The position numbers and the translations under genes were made by a program. Source: Polynucleobacter paludilacus (lineage in GTDB: Bacteria; Pseudomonadota; Gammaproteobacteria; Burkholderiales; Burkholderiaceae). Taken from it: DNA of 64,000 bases. How positions within the stretch are numbered: the first letter of the stretch is position 1; each line of letters starts with the position of its first letter. The notes under the pieces were generated by a model. The model was not told where the DNA came from, searched no databases, and saw only the letters and a program-made list of their open reading frames with translations. The DNA lies in assembly GCF_018687595.1 (NCBI RefSeq), contig NZ_CP061298.1, positions 558,001 to 622,000 of the forward strand. The letters run 5' to 3'. Shown here one piece after another: positions 21,296 to 32,400 of the stretch.

Positions 21296-21997
21296 ATGAA
21301 TCTATTAAAGCGCATCTCTATCATCACTTTGGTTTTAGCTATTACTGCTTGTGGAGCTCCACTAGGTTACGAGATAGGCAGTTCAATATCTGCTCCAAAC
21401 CCTTTACCAGCTGTGCGTGCACCTCAAGTTGGACAAGAGTGGGTTTACTCTAAAAAGAATGTTTTTAATGGCAAAGAGTTAGGCATTATTACTGAGCGGG
21501 TCTCTAGTGTTGGCGATCAAATCACGATCTCTAGAACAACTGCTGACGGTGGTCAATTGCCATCCGAGATTCAAGGCCCATGGGGAATGATTTCAACAGA
21601 TCCTCATTGGTCCAGAGTCATTAGCTATAGCCCAGCCATTCCTTTATGGCCACAAAATCTTTCAGGCAATTGGAGTAAGCAAGTTAATACTAATTATCAA
21701 ATTGCAGGTTACTCTGGCAACTTCTATAACTGGACTTTGTACATGAGCTCTAGTGGTTGGGAGCAGATTACCGTTCCAGCTGGTACATTCACTGCACTAC
21801 GTTTCCAGAACCTCATTAATTTTGAAAATGCTGACCCGAATAAAGTCGATTGCATTCGTAAAGAAACTATTTGGTTTGCCCCACAAATCGGTCGCTGGGT
21901 AGCCCGCGAGTCTACAGGTTCTTGCAGAATTCAAGGGCAGATTAACAATGAGTCACTTGAGGACACTACCCAGTGGCAGCTCCAGAGTTACAAGTAA
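21296..21997 (+). CDS. Predicted lipoprotein, first of a tandem paralogous pair
   Basis: I do not recognise a characterised family. The protein has a lipoprotein signal (LAITACGAP, lipid-modified Cys19) and about 210 exported residues. APQVGQEWVYSKKNVFNG is nearly repeated in the next gene (PPQVGQQWVYNVRNVFNS). Other shared pieces are WSRVISYSPAIPLWPQNL versus LQRAIPLWPEEL, VPAGTF versus APAGDF and PQIGRWVARES versus PKIGRWVIRRS, so the genes arose by duplication. I choose the ATG five bases after guaA because it directly precedes the signal peptide. The fold looks all-beta; the role is unknown. Confidence 0.8.
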   Translation: MNLLKRISIITLVLAITACGAPLGYEIGSSISAPNPLPAVRAPQVGQEWVYSKKNVFNGKELGIITERVSSVGDQITISRTTADGGQLPSEIQGPWGMISTDPHWSRVISYSPAIPLWPQNLSGNWSKQVNTNYQIAGYSGNFYNWTLYMSSSGWEQITVPAGTFTALRFQNLINFENADPNKVDCIRKETIWFAPQIGRWVARESTGSCRIQGQINNESLEDTTQWQLQSYK

Positions 21998-22698
21998 ATC
22001 TGGGGCGTAGGGCATTGCTGCTCACTGCAGCAAGCCTTCCTGTGGCTTGTATTTCTTCGCTGCCTTTTCCGCAAGGGGTGACTGAGCCTCAGCCCTTTAA
22101 CGTTCAGATGAGGCCTCCGCAGGTCGGTCAACAATGGGTTTATAACGTTAGGAATGTGTTTAACAGCTTACCTGTCGATACCATCACTGAAACTGTAGTT
22201 TCGGTTGGCAATCAGATTCGCATATCCCGAGTTGGGAACAAACTGGGCACCTTGCAAGATGAAATTCAGAGTCCTTGGGGATTTGTTTTGCAGGATCCTC
22301 ATTGGAATCCACCCCAACAATTGCAGAGGGCAATCCCACTTTGGCCAGAGGAATTGAGGGCGGGATGGTCTGGCTCCTATCAAACACGCTATGAGGTGCT
22401 TGGCTATCCTGATAGCTCATATTACTGGGGCTTAAATATCGATGCTCAGACTTGGGAAAGTGTGCAAGCACCTGCTGGCGATTTTCTGACTCTGAAATAC
22501 CATAGTAGCGCGCCTGCATTCCAAAGTAATGATTTTTCTCGTTTAGCTAACTGGCGGGATGAAGATGTGTGGTTGTCCCCCAAAATTGGACGCTGGGTCA
22601 TCAGAAGAAGTTCGGGCCGTTATATCTTGGCTGGTATGAATATCGCAGGCGCTCTCTGGGAAGATTATCTCGAGAGCGAGCTTGTTTCTTGGAAATAA
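21973..22698 (+). CDS. Predicted exported protein, second of a tandem paralogous pair
   Basis: This is a paralogue of the preceding lipoprotein and overlaps its end by 25 bases. The likely start is GTG, with GAGG about 10 bases upstream inside the previous gene. The N-terminus has a twin-arginine-like GRRALLLTAAS and a Cys26 after LPVA, so it may also be a lipoprotein, although the Pro in the lipobox is unusual. The 241 residues align with the first copy along most of the length, mainly around QVGQQWVYN and PKIGRWVIRR. Function is unknown. Confidence 0.75.
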   Translation: MAAPELQVNLGRRALLLTAASLPVACISSLPFPQGVTEPQPFNVQMRPPQVGQQWVYNVRNVFNSLPVDTITETVVSVGNQIRISRVGNKLGTLQDEIQSPWGFVLQDPHWNPPQQLQRAIPLWPEELRAGWSGSYQTRYEVLGYPDSSYYWGLNIDAQTWESVQAPAGDFLTLKYHSSAPAFQSNDFSRLANWRDEDVWLSPKIGRWVIRRSSGRYILAGMNIAGALWEDYLESELVSWK

Positions 22699-22718
22699 GC
22701 TCTTTTTAATAAAACAAT

Positions 22719-23372
22719 ATGTATACCGTTAAAGAACTTTTCCCAACCCTACAAGGTGAGGGCGCGCATACAGGCCGGGCTGCGATCTTTTGTCGCTTTA
22801 CTGGATGTAATTTATGGAGTGGGCGCGAAGAAGATCGTGCCACATCCCAATGTCAATTTTGCGATACTGATTTTGTGGGTTTTGATGGTGATGGTGGCGG
22901 AAAGTTTGAGACTTCCGAGAGTCTTGCCCATGCAATTGAGCTCGCATGGCTCTCAACCAATGCTGGACCTCAGCAACGTTATGTTGTCTTTACCGGTGGC
23001 GAGCCTTTACTTCAGTTGGACAGAGATCTAATTGATGTGCTTCACCACAAAGGTTTTGAGGTGGCGATTGAGACGAACGGAACACTTAAAGTTCCTGCAG
23101 GTGTTGATTGGGTTTGTGTCAGCCCCAAAGCCGGAACCGATTTAGTGGTGTTGCAAGCAGATGAGATTAAGCTGGTCATTCCTCAGTTTGGGCATGAAAA
23201 CTTAGAAAATCTACTCGCCCGCTTTGAGAAGATGGATTACCGCAACCGCTATCTGCAGCCGATGGATGGTCCTCAATTAAGAGAAAATACCCAATTGGCG
23301 ATTCAGCTGTGTCAAAAACGCCCTTTATGGCGCCTGAGTGTGCAAACTCATAAGATAATTGGCATTCGGTAA
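22719..23372 (+). CDS. queE: 7-carboxy-7-deazaguanine synthase QueE
   Basis: QueE is a radical SAM enzyme that contracts 6-carboxy-tetrahydropterin to 7-carboxy-7-deazaguanine in queuosine synthesis. The cluster motif has the proteobacterial spacing CX14CX2C (Cys in FTGCNLW, then CQFC), as described for the Burkholderia enzyme. FPTLQGEGAHTGRAAIF and VFTGGEPLLQ are conserved. The C-terminal QPMDGP is also typical. It is followed by queD. The queC gene is not in the window. Confidence 0.95.
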   Translation: MYTVKELFPTLQGEGAHTGRAAIFCRFTGCNLWSGREEDRATSQCQFCDTDFVGFDGDGGGKFETSESLAHAIELAWLSTNAGPQQRYVVFTGGEPLLQLDRDLIDVLHHKGFEVAIETNGTLKVPAGVDWVCVSPKAGTDLVVLQADEIKLVIPQFGHENLENLLARFEKMDYRNRYLQPMDGPQLRENTQLAIQLCQKRPLWRLSVQTHKIIGIR

Positions 23373-23396
23373 TTATTTCAAGAAAAGTATCTCCCC

Positions 23397-25251
<1,855 letters not shown>

Positions 25252-25262
25252 ACGAGTCCAAA

Positions 25263-25895
25263 ATGAGTCAAACCATGAAATTACTCCAAACCTGTTTAGT
25301 CGGCATGATTTTCTTCTCAGGAGTTGCTATGGCAATTGAAGAACCAAAATATACCGTGCTTGAGCAGTCAGGCTCTTTTGAGCTTCGAGCCTATGAGCCG
25401 AAGATCATCGCTGAAGTCAAAGTGAAGGGCGATATGAGTGAGGCTTCTAGCGCCGGTTTTAGGCTCATTGCAGCTTATATCTTTGGTAAGAATCAGTCCA
25501 AAGAAAAGATTGAGATGACCGCTCCGGTAACAGTGCTACCCCAAGCCGAATCCCCCACAATGAGTTCACCCGTTTTAATTAATGAGGGCACCAATGAATG
25601 GTTGGTAAGCTTTGTGATGCCAAGTTCTTTTGAACTCAATACTTTGCCAACTCCTGTTGATGAGCAGGTGCATCTCAAAAAGATCCCTGCAGAGAACAAG
25701 GCAGTGATCACTTTTTCCGGCTTTAATACTTATAGCAAGGTGGAGACCAAGACCAGTGAGCTCAAAGAATGGATGGCAAGCAAGCATCTGACACCCATAG
25801 GGCCAGCGCAATTTGCGCGTTACAACCCACCATGGACTCTGCCTTTCTTGCGCCGTAGTGAGATCATGTTTGACTATCGACCAGAGTCGAAGTGA
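25263..25895 (+). CDS. SOUL-family heme-binding protein, exported
   Basis: This is a SOUL/HBP-family protein of about 210 residues. A signal peptide (MKLLQTCLVG to AMA) precedes the mature part EEPKYTVLEQSGSFELRAYEP, which is the family start. KEKIEMTAPVTVLPQ and VETKTSELKEWM are typical. Family members bind heme or tetrapyrroles; the bacterial role is unclear. Start choice is uncertain: ATG codons at 25245, 25263 and 25275 are in frame and none has a strong ribosome binding site. The first would overlap the ldcA stop. Confidence 0.85.
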   Translation: MSQTMKLLQTCLVGMIFFSGVAMAIEEPKYTVLEQSGSFELRAYEPKIIAEVKVKGDMSEASSAGFRLIAAYIFGKNQSKEKIEMTAPVTVLPQAESPTMSSPVLINEGTNEWLVSFVMPSSFELNTLPTPVDEQVHLKKIPAENKAVITFSGFNTYSKVETKTSELKEWMASKHLTPIGPAQFARYNPPWTLPFLRRSEIMFDYRPESK

Positions 25896-25922
25896 ATCTA
25901 GACTGATTTAAATGGCAGCGCT

Positions 25923-26798
25923 TTAGGCTTCAACGCTTTTTAAGACAAACTCAGCCCCTGAGTGATGACCCAAGACTTTAACAAGAGCGGGTAGCGCCTC
26001 CTTGAGCTTGCCTTCAAGGGTCCAGGGCGGGTTCAGAACAAACATCCCGCTGGCTTGCAGACGTCTCTCGCCCGGCGAGCTCTCGACTCTAAGCTCGGCT
26101 TGCAGCCAAGATCGTTTGTGGGCAGCAGCGATTTTCTGCAATCTATCCGGTAGCGCCGCTGATTCTCTTCTCGATAATATGGGATACCAAATGGCATAGC
26201 AGCCCGTAGCAAAGCGGCTTAGGGCTTCCTCAAGAGTAGATTCAAGATAGCGATAGTCTTGCTTATCTTCATAAGAGGGATCAATCAAGACCAGCCCACG
26301 CCGACTAGGAGGAGGCACCAAGCCTTTTAAGCGACTAAAACTATCTGCATGGTAAAGATCAATCTGCTTGTTTTGCGGCAGCTGTTGAACATTGTGTCGG
26401 AGCAAGTCAATCTCTTTAGGGTGAAGTTCAAACAGCTTTAAGCGATCTTGTGGCCGCAACATTTTTGCGATGATAAAAGGAGATCCAGGATAAAAAGCAA
26501 GCTCTTCGCTGGGATTTTCGGCAGTAATCGCTGCCATATATTCGCTAATACTGTCAGTGATTTCTGTCTGTTGATTATTGTGTAAATAGCGACTTAAGCG
26601 AAAGATGCCGCCCTCAGCCTCTTTGCTCACGGCAGCAAAGCCATCACTCAGGCTATAGATACCTGCCCCAGCATGAGTATCAATGATCGTTAAGGCGCCT
26701 TCTTTTTCTTGAAGATAGCGAATGAGCTGAATGAGCACAATGTGCTTCAGAATATCTGCATGACTCCCGGCATGAAAGGCGTGTCGATAGCTAAACAT
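25923..26798 (-). CDS. rlmJ: 23S rRNA (adenine(2030)-N6)-methyltransferase RlmJ
   Basis: RlmJ methylates A2030 of 23S rRNA using SAM. The N-terminus MFSYRHAFHAGSHADILKHI is a clear signature of the family (former YhiR). The catalytic motif DPSYE lies in VLIDPSYEDKQDYR, and FYPGSPFI is also conserved. It has 291 residues. It is the last gene of a minus-strand run and begins 3 bases after the PAP2 gene, although its function is unrelated to the glycan genes before it. Confidence 0.94.
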   Translation of the reverse strand: MFSYRHAFHAGSHADILKHIVLIQLIRYLQEKEGALTIIDTHAGAGIYSLSDGFAAVSKEAEGGIFRLSRYLHNNQQTEITDSISEYMAAITAENPSEELAFYPGSPFIIAKMLRPQDRLKLFELHPKEIDLLRHNVQQLPQNKQIDLYHADSFSRLKGLVPPPSRRGLVLIDPSYEDKQDYRYLESTLEEALSRFATGCYAIWYPILSRRESAALPDRLQKIAAAHKRSWLQAELRVESSPGERRLQASGMFVLNPPWTLEGKLKEALPALVKVLGHHSGAEFVLKSVEA

Positions 26799-26801
26799 GG
26801 A

Positions 26802-27584
26802 TTAGTGGCTGGATTTAGTATGCTGAGTTTGCACAAAGAGTGCTAGCGTGAGGGTAATCAGTAGGGCAGAGGCATATTGCAAAGGTTGATTTAAATCGGA
26901 ATCCATCGTTTGTGTAAGCAATGGGTAGATCGTCAATAAACCGCAAAGTGCAACAAAGCGAGGCCACCACTTATCCAGAGCCAATTGATCATCAGGGATA
27001 AAGCTAGCCAGTAATGAACCCAGCATTCCGCACCATAGACCAATGGCTGCTGCTACAAATTCATCGCTTAACCAGTGGGCACCCACAGCGCTTCGCGATA
27101 AGCCAACCAGTCCGGCTAAAACAAATAAGCTAAGCAAGGACTTCTGCTTGTTCATACCCACTGCAAAATAAAGCCCGCTTGCTACAGCAAAAGCAGTTAA
27201 GGTATGACCTGAGGGCATGGAGTTGTAGAGCAATGCCTCGCCAATTTGATGAAAGTCTCCGCTAGTTAGAATGCTTGCGGGCCTAGGCAAATTCATGAGC
27301 GGTTTCAGAATCGCAATGACTATGCCGCCCAGTAGCGCAGAAAAGATTCCAGCACTGAGTAATCGCGGGGCCAACAAGAGCAAAGGAAAGGCAAGCGCAA
27401 ATGTGCCCCAACCATTACCTAAAAAAGTGAGGCCAGTCCAAATACGGTCTGGAACATTCTGAGCGAGTTGATTAATGAATAAAAAACTGCTACTTTGCAT
27501 TCCACCAAAGTAAATGAATAAACCCAAAGCTAATGGCAGAATGGGTACGCAATATTGCAATAAAGAAGGGCGTTGATATCCCAT
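26802..27584 (-). CDS. PAP2-family membrane phosphatase
   Basis: This is an integral membrane phosphatase of the PAP2 superfamily with the three motifs in order: KPLMNLPRPA, MPSGHTLTAFA and SRSAVGAHWLSD. Such enzymes dephosphorylate undecaprenyl pyrophosphate, phosphatidic acid or lipid A. About six membrane helices are predicted by eye. I choose the ATG giving MGYQRPSLLQYC, four bases after the GT9 stop, over an upstream start inside that gene. Position beside GT9, flippase-like and GT39 genes suggests a lipid-linked sugar substrate (inference). Confidence 0.88.
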   Translation of the reverse strand: MGYQRPSLLQYCVPILPLALGLFIYFGGMQSSSFLFINQLAQNVPDRIWTGLTFLGNGWGTFALAFPLLLLAPRLLSAGIFSALLGGIVIAILKPLMNLPRPASILTSGDFHQIGEALLYNSMPSGHTLTAFAVASGLYFAVGMNKQKSLLSLFVLAGLVGLSRSAVGAHWLSDEFVAAAIGLWCGMLGSLLASFIPDDQLALDKWWPRFVALCGLLTIYPLLTQTMDSDLNQPLQYASALLITLTLALFVQTQHTKSSH

Positions 27585-27588
27585 GAAA

Positions 27589-28848
27589 TTAAGCTTGTTT
27601 GGCGAGATCAGCGCCCTGCAGTTGCAGCTCAACCTTCTCCATCACATGAGCAACGCTAATAGATTGCATGCAGACGTTATTTTGACAAGGGGTCTTGCGA
27701 TGGTTGGCTGCACTGACGCAGGGTGAGCAAGCTAAGTTGGCTGTAATGGAGATAGAGTTTCCTAAGGAGCCATACAGGGCAGGGGTTTCAGGGCCAAACA
27801 AGACAATCGTTCTCAATGGTGTCACTGCAGAAAAGTGGCCTGGACCAGAATCGTTCGTTACCATCACATCCGATAGCGTATAGAGAGCAGGTAGCTCTGA
27901 GAAGCTAACTTGCCCTGCAAAGTTCAATGCATGCGCAACATTGGCAACAGAACGTACAGTCTCGACATAGGCGATTTCAGCTGGCGAACCAGTAATCAGA
28001 ATCAAATCATGAGGATAGTGTTGAGCGATACGCTGAATTAGTTCGGAGAAACGTGCCTGAGCCCAGCGACGCTGTGGCAGCAAATCGCTCGCATTAGGAT
28101 TAATCAGAATCAGTCGTTGTTTACCATGAATAAAAGGAATGCCAGCAACGCGTGCGAGCTTCTCAATTCGTTCAATGACTTGATATTTAACTTCAGGATC
28201 AATGACGGCCTGAGCAAGCTGTACTTCAGAATCGGCAATATGAATTTTGCTAAAAGGAACTTCAATTTCTTTAGCAAAAGCCGCATGGATCAAAGACAGA
28301 AAATTCTTAGTAATATGAATGTGCGGGTTGTAATGTACTTTGCGAGTCAACATTGTGCCGCGCCATAGGCCTTCGCCATGGAAGATGTGATAGCCGACTC
28401 GGCGCCGTGCACCACACAGGCCTGTTAATAGAGCAGTAAAACGGGAGAACAGTTCGAGGTCAATAACGGTATCGATTTTATGGCAGCGGGCGAGCCATAA
28501 AAAACGAAGAGTGTCTTTAATCAACCCACCGAGACTAGAGGAATCGATTGTAAAAATATTCTCCGGCTTGACGGTATTGAGTAAAGATAGGCTGGCGCGA
28601 TTACTCTTGAAGATCAAGAAAAATAATTCTGCTCCACGAGCTTGCGCATTACGCATCGCTGGATCAACCAAAATAGCACTACCCATTTCTGATAATTCAA
28701 TAAAGAGTAATTTTTTTGGAGCCTCGAGTTGAGGCGCGAAGATGCTTTTAATGCGATCCACTAATGCGATGATGGGGCTGACTATGGCGCATAAAGGAAC
28801 TCCAACCCAATGGTCGATGGCACGCATGGTATTAACGCTGATACTCAT
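27589..28848 (-). CDS. Glycosyltransferase family 9 protein (heptosyltransferase-like)
   Basis: This 419-residue protein belongs to GT9, the family of LPS core heptosyltransferases. The C-terminal half contains LILINPNASDLLPQRRW, VTNDSGPGHFSAVT and LFGPETPALYG, the donor-site region. The cysteine-rich ACSPCVSAANHRKTPCQNN resembles motifs in other GT9 proteins. The exact sugar is unknown; heptose transfer to LPS is the family precedent only. It is the third gene of the minus-strand glycan cluster. Confidence 0.87.
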   Translation of the reverse strand: MSISVNTMRAIDHWVGVPLCAIVSPIIALVDRIKSIFAPQLEAPKKLLFIELSEMGSAILVDPAMRNAQARGAELFFLIFKSNRASLSLLNTVKPENIFTIDSSSLGGLIKDTLRFLWLARCHKIDTVIDLELFSRFTALLTGLCGARRRVGYHIFHGEGLWRGTMLTRKVHYNPHIHITKNFLSLIHAAFAKEIEVPFSKIHIADSEVQLAQAVIDPEVKYQVIERIEKLARVAGIPFIHGKQRLILINPNASDLLPQRRWAQARFSELIQRIAQHYPHDLILITGSPAEIAYVETVRSVANVAHALNFAGQVSFSELPALYTLSDVMVTNDSGPGHFSAVTPLRTIVLFGPETPALYGSLGNSISITANLACSPCVSAANHRKTPCQNNVCMQSISVAHVMEKVELQLQGADLAKQA

Positions 28849-28857
28849 AATGGGGCT

Positions 28858-29910
28858 CTAGAGAGAAGACTTTCGTTTTAATAGAATAAATGCACCAGGC
28901 AGCACACATAAAACTGTAAGTGCGCCATAGCTAATCGAGGCGAGTACGGTGATAGATGGGTTGACCGCCCAAAGGGTCAGAACGGAAGAGAGGGTAGCTT
29001 CTCTTAGCCCCCAACCAGAAATGCTGATGGGTAGCATTAGCAATAAGCTTAGTGCTGGCAAGCCGATCATCAAGCCGGCTAGCGGTGCTGAAGCGCCGTA
29101 TGCTTTAAGACAAAAACCGAGCGCCAAGATGGTAAAGAAATGAATGCTCATGGCGACAAGCGCTTGCACAACATTGATGGGCCAAGAAAAAGCAAAATGG
29201 ATACTAGGAAGGGCATCACCCATATTGAATTTCACGAGAAACTTTTGCAAAAGACTGCGCGATGGCGCCCAGGCCAAAATAGAAGCAACCAATAAGCCCG
29301 AGACGAGCATGATGGCCATCAGGCCATAGCCCAAGGCGGTCCCCCAGCTGGCTAGGGTTGCGCCACCCATCATTAAACCTAGAGCGCCCAGTAGATTGTT
29401 GCCAGCAAGACCTAAGAGTCTATCGACAAAGACCATCGCAAAGCTCAAGCGCAATTTGGGTTTAGCGTGTTGTAGGTCCACTGCATGGTGCAGCTCTTCA
29501 TCTAAGACTTTCTGCTCAGTAAAGTGCCCTTGAGCATCTAGATGACTTGCTGTAATGGCTCTGTAGCTATCCCCGCCTAAGGTGCTAGGCAAGCCTTGAT
29601 TGATGAGCCCACCTGCAAAATAGAGTGCAACATAATCTTTGAGGCTGGCCCGAAAGCCAGAGCGTCTCATTAAAAGACCCCAACGTAAACCGCCGGAAAT
29701 AAACGCCAATACGATAGCTACACCAGCCGCTACAAACCATAAAGGCTGCATTTGAATCTCGGAATGAATCAAGGCATCCCAGTTAATTCCGCTAGTGGCC
29801 TTCCAAAGCAAGGCGACCGAAAGCAAAATTCGGATCGTAGGCCAGGCTTTCTTCAGCAGGGATTTCCACCCAGCAGGAGGATTGGGGGTGGCCACAGATT
29901 GAGGATTCAT
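28858..29910 (-). CDS. Flippase-like membrane protein (UPF0104 / lysylphosphatidylglycerol synthase TM family)
   Basis: This is a multi-span membrane protein of 350 residues in the AglD/MprF-flippase-like family (PF03706). Typical are ISGGLRWGLLMRRSG and YFAGGLINQGLPSTLGGDSY, followed by several hydrophobic helices. Members are believed to flip or bind lipid-linked molecules; the one here lacks the synthase domain of MprF. A polar stretch near residues 125-150 between helices is unusual for its His/Gln content (LDEELHHAVDLQHAKP). It lies between the GT39 and GT9 genes. Confidence 0.85.
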   Translation of the reverse strand: MNPQSVATPNPPAGWKSLLKKAWPTIRILLSVALLWKATSGINWDALIHSEIQMQPLWFVAAGVAIVLAFISGGLRWGLLMRRSGFRASLKDYVALYFAGGLINQGLPSTLGGDSYRAITASHLDAQGHFTEQKVLDEELHHAVDLQHAKPKLRLSFAMVFVDRLLGLAGNNLLGALGLMMGGATLASWGTALGYGLMAIMLVSGLLVASILAWAPSRSLLQKFLVKFNMGDALPSIHFAFSWPINVVQALVAMSIHFFTILALGFCLKAYGASAPLAGLMIGLPALSLLLMLPISISGWGLREATLSSVLTLWAVNPSITVLASISYGALTVLCVLPGAFILLKRKSSL

Positions 29911-29958
29911 AGGCCTAAGGATAATGCTTTAGACAGCTTAACCCTTGAATTTAAAGAA

Positions 29959-31482
29959 TTACTGCTCCAAACCCGTTTTCTGCCAATGAGTACATAGGCT
30001 AAATTCAAAACTGGATAAATTTTGGCCAAAACGCTCAATGGCAATCTGATCTAAGGGTGTGCATTCCCCAAAGGCAAATTGTTCGCCTGCCGGACCGCTG
30101 ATGGGTTTATCCCTGGTTGGCTGATGAAATGACATGCCAGTCCAGTTCACTAATAGAACCGAGCTTCCCAGTGGGAGTTGCCCAAACCAAAGATCAAACT
30201 GATCTTGACGTTGATCGAGGATGAATACAGGTAGGGGATAGGCATACCAAGCAATGCGGCTACCTAAGGTCCAATTCTGAACGGCAATGCCTTGAACTTG
30301 ATTAGCTCGCGCCAGCTCTGTTGCTTTTTGACCGGCTAATTTCCAGCCATAAAGGTCGGCAATCGGATTGCTCTTAATAGCAGTTGTATTCATACCGCCC
30401 GAGAGGACATAAGCAAAGCCTAGTAGACATAGTGTGATCTGCAATATCCATAGCAGCTTAATCCAAAAACGGTGCCGCATGGACCAGGTTTTTGCTAAAC
30501 CAATACCGGCAAAAGGCGCCAGACAAAACCATGCAGGACTCGTCCAATGCGGTAAGCCCCCGCCACCAGAGAGTGCAGCAAAAATCCCAAAAGGAATGAC
30601 AAAGAAGCCCAAGAGCGCCAGTATTGAGCGGCGACCAGTATGTAAACAATCTTTACAAAATAAAAAAGCCCCGATGATGATGAGGGGACCAAAGCAGAGC
30701 ACCTGCAGACCCAAGAATGCGGCAACCCGGCGCCATGCCCAGGAAGATCCACCACCATGAGCGATTTGGTATCTGAAAGAAATCCAGTCATGGGTCCCGT
30801 TCCAATAGATCACTGGGCTGATAAGGAGTAGAGCAAGGACTAAAGCGAACCAAAATCCGCGCTGACCAATCCAAACTTTTCTGGGGTGAACGAGAAAGAC
30901 GATCAATAGGGCTAATGCAGTGAAGCAGGCCGTGTATTTGCTAAGGCCTGCTAATCCCAAAAGGATGCCCAACGCAATCCAATCTCCAGTGCTGAAAGTG
31001 CCCTTTCGAATCCAGCGTAATGCCATCAACATAATGCCAACACTCAACGGGATTAATAAAGTATCGGGCAGTAAGCCAATCGCTAAAACATGGGGCAGTG
31101 GCGCAGCGATGATGCAGAGCACAGCCATCAAGCCGCAGGAATTGGCAGAGGGTAATGCGCTAGTGAGATAGCCAGCATTGCGACCTTGGATGAGGCGATG
31201 GAGTGCTTTGCTTACCAAGAAAACACCGTAGCAAGATAGTACCCACAACAATTCTGGCACCAAGCGGATGACTCCTTCATTCGAGCTCAGGCTAATTAAG
31301 GGCCACTGAATCCAGCCAACCAAAGGAGGGTGATCAAAATAGCTCAGCGCTAGGTGTCGCGCATACAGGGCGTAATGCGCTTCATCTACTGAAAATTCAA
31401 CCGCAAATCCCAAGCCAAAATGAATTAGCGCAGCAATAAAGACGCTGATGATGACCCAGACAGTAGGGGGGTATTGACGCAT
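29959..31482 (-). CDS. ArnT-like family 39 glycosyltransferase
   Basis: This 507-residue protein has an N-terminal PMT_2/ArnT signature (FSVDEAHYALYARHLALSYF then DHPPLVGW), with the catalytic aspartate in the first periplasmic loop. About ten membrane helices and a C-terminal periplasmic part follow. ArnT-like enzymes transfer a sugar from undecaprenyl phosphate to lipid A or another acceptor on the periplasmic side. The donor-making genes (arnB, arnC or a GtrB-like synthase) are absent nearby, so the sugar is unknown. It heads a four-gene glycan cluster and is divergent from the DUF3047 gene. Confidence 0.87.
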   Translation of the reverse strand: MRQYPPTVWVIISVFIAALIHFGLGFAVEFSVDEAHYALYARHLALSYFDHPPLVGWIQWPLISLSSNEGVIRLVPELLWVLSCYGVFLVSKALHRLIQGRNAGYLTSALPSANSCGLMAVLCIIAAPLPHVLAIGLLPDTLLIPLSVGIMLMALRWIRKGTFSTGDWIALGILLGLAGLSKYTACFTALALLIVFLVHPRKVWIGQRGFWFALVLALLLISPVIYWNGTHDWISFRYQIAHGGGSSWAWRRVAAFLGLQVLCFGPLIIIGAFLFCKDCLHTGRRSILALLGFFVIPFGIFAALSGGGGLPHWTSPAWFCLAPFAGIGLAKTWSMRHRFWIKLLWILQITLCLLGFAYVLSGGMNTTAIKSNPIADLYGWKLAGQKATELARANQVQGIAVQNWTLGSRIAWYAYPLPVFILDQRQDQFDLWFGQLPLGSSVLLVNWTGMSFHQPTRDKPISGPAGEQFAFGECTPLDQIAIERFGQNLSSFEFSLCTHWQKTGLEQ

Positions 31483-31552
31483 GAAGTTCGATCCAGATTT
31501 AGCTTCATCGATTTTAGACTCACTCAGTGCAATTTTTGGGACAATTCATCTG

Positions 31553-32332
31553 ATGTTGATCACTGCTACCTTCCGGACTGCATTTGCAATTGCCGCAGTG
31601 CTATTGATTCTGGCTTGCTCAACCGTAAATCAGGATTCCTCGGGCTCGGCTCCAGCGGAGGCTTTGCCGGTTCATGAGAGCTTACCTAAATTTTCTAATC
31701 AAGGTGGTGGTGGGATTGCAGAATCTGGCTGGAGCTTTTACCGAATCGCACCGTTTAAAAAGAATACGGTTTATCGCTTAGAGAAATATCAAGGTAAAAC
31801 CGTTTTGAGTGCGAGTGCAAAAACAGCTGCATCGGGTTTGGTAGTCAAGCTTGTTCCAAGGTCAGCTCAAAACTTATGGCTGCGTTGGGAGTGGAAAGCG
31901 ACCGGGACTATTCCTACAGCTGATAATGCTGATCAACAGAGTGACGACGCCCCATTGCGCATCATGGTGGCCTTTGATGGCAATAAATCAAAACTCTCTT
32001 TAAAAGAAAAAATGAACTTTGAGCTAGCTAACTTAATTAGTGGTCAAGAAATGCCCTATGCCACTCTGATGTATATTTGGTCAGGCAAGACTCCGCTCGA
32101 CACCATACTTGATAATTCCCGTACTTCACGGATCAAGATGATCGTGGTGGATTCTGGGCAGGAGCATATTGGGGAATGGCGCTTGCATGAACGCGATTTA
32201 TCGGCTGATTACCAAAAGGCTTACGGAGAGGCCCCAGGCAAAATCATTGGCGTAGCTTTACTAACGGATACAGACAATACCCACTCTGAAACCCGCGCCT
32301 ACTATGGCGACATTGAGTTAATACGCAAATAG
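31553..32332 (+). CDS. DUF3047 domain lipoprotein
   Basis: The protein carries a lipoprotein signal (AVLLILACSTVNQ, Cys22) and a DUF3047 domain: SGWSFYRIAPFKKNTVY, LWLRWEWKATGTI, and the C-terminal GVALLTDTDNTHSETRAYYG. The family is uncharacterised; the fold resembles a carbohydrate-binding beta-sandwich (inference). I choose the ATG directly before the signal, giving 259 residues. An ATG at 31481 would add 24 non-signal residues and would overlap the divergent GT39 start, leaving no room for promoters. Confidence 0.82.
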   Translation: MLITATFRTAFAIAAVLLILACSTVNQDSSGSAPAEALPVHESLPKFSNQGGGGIAESGWSFYRIAPFKKNTVYRLEKYQGKTVLSASAKTAASGLVVKLVPRSAQNLWLRWEWKATGTIPTADNADQQSDDAPLRIMVAFDGNKSKLSLKEKMNFELANLISGQEMPYATLMYIWSGKTPLDTILDNSRTSRIKMIVVDSGQEHIGEWRLHERDLSADYQKAYGEAPGKIIGVALLTDTDNTHSETRAYYGDIELIRK

Positions 32333-32400
32333 TGCGCAAGGATTAAGATATCCCCAACAAACTAGTTTGCTCACTCGAGCAAGACCCTCAGGAGAGTATT

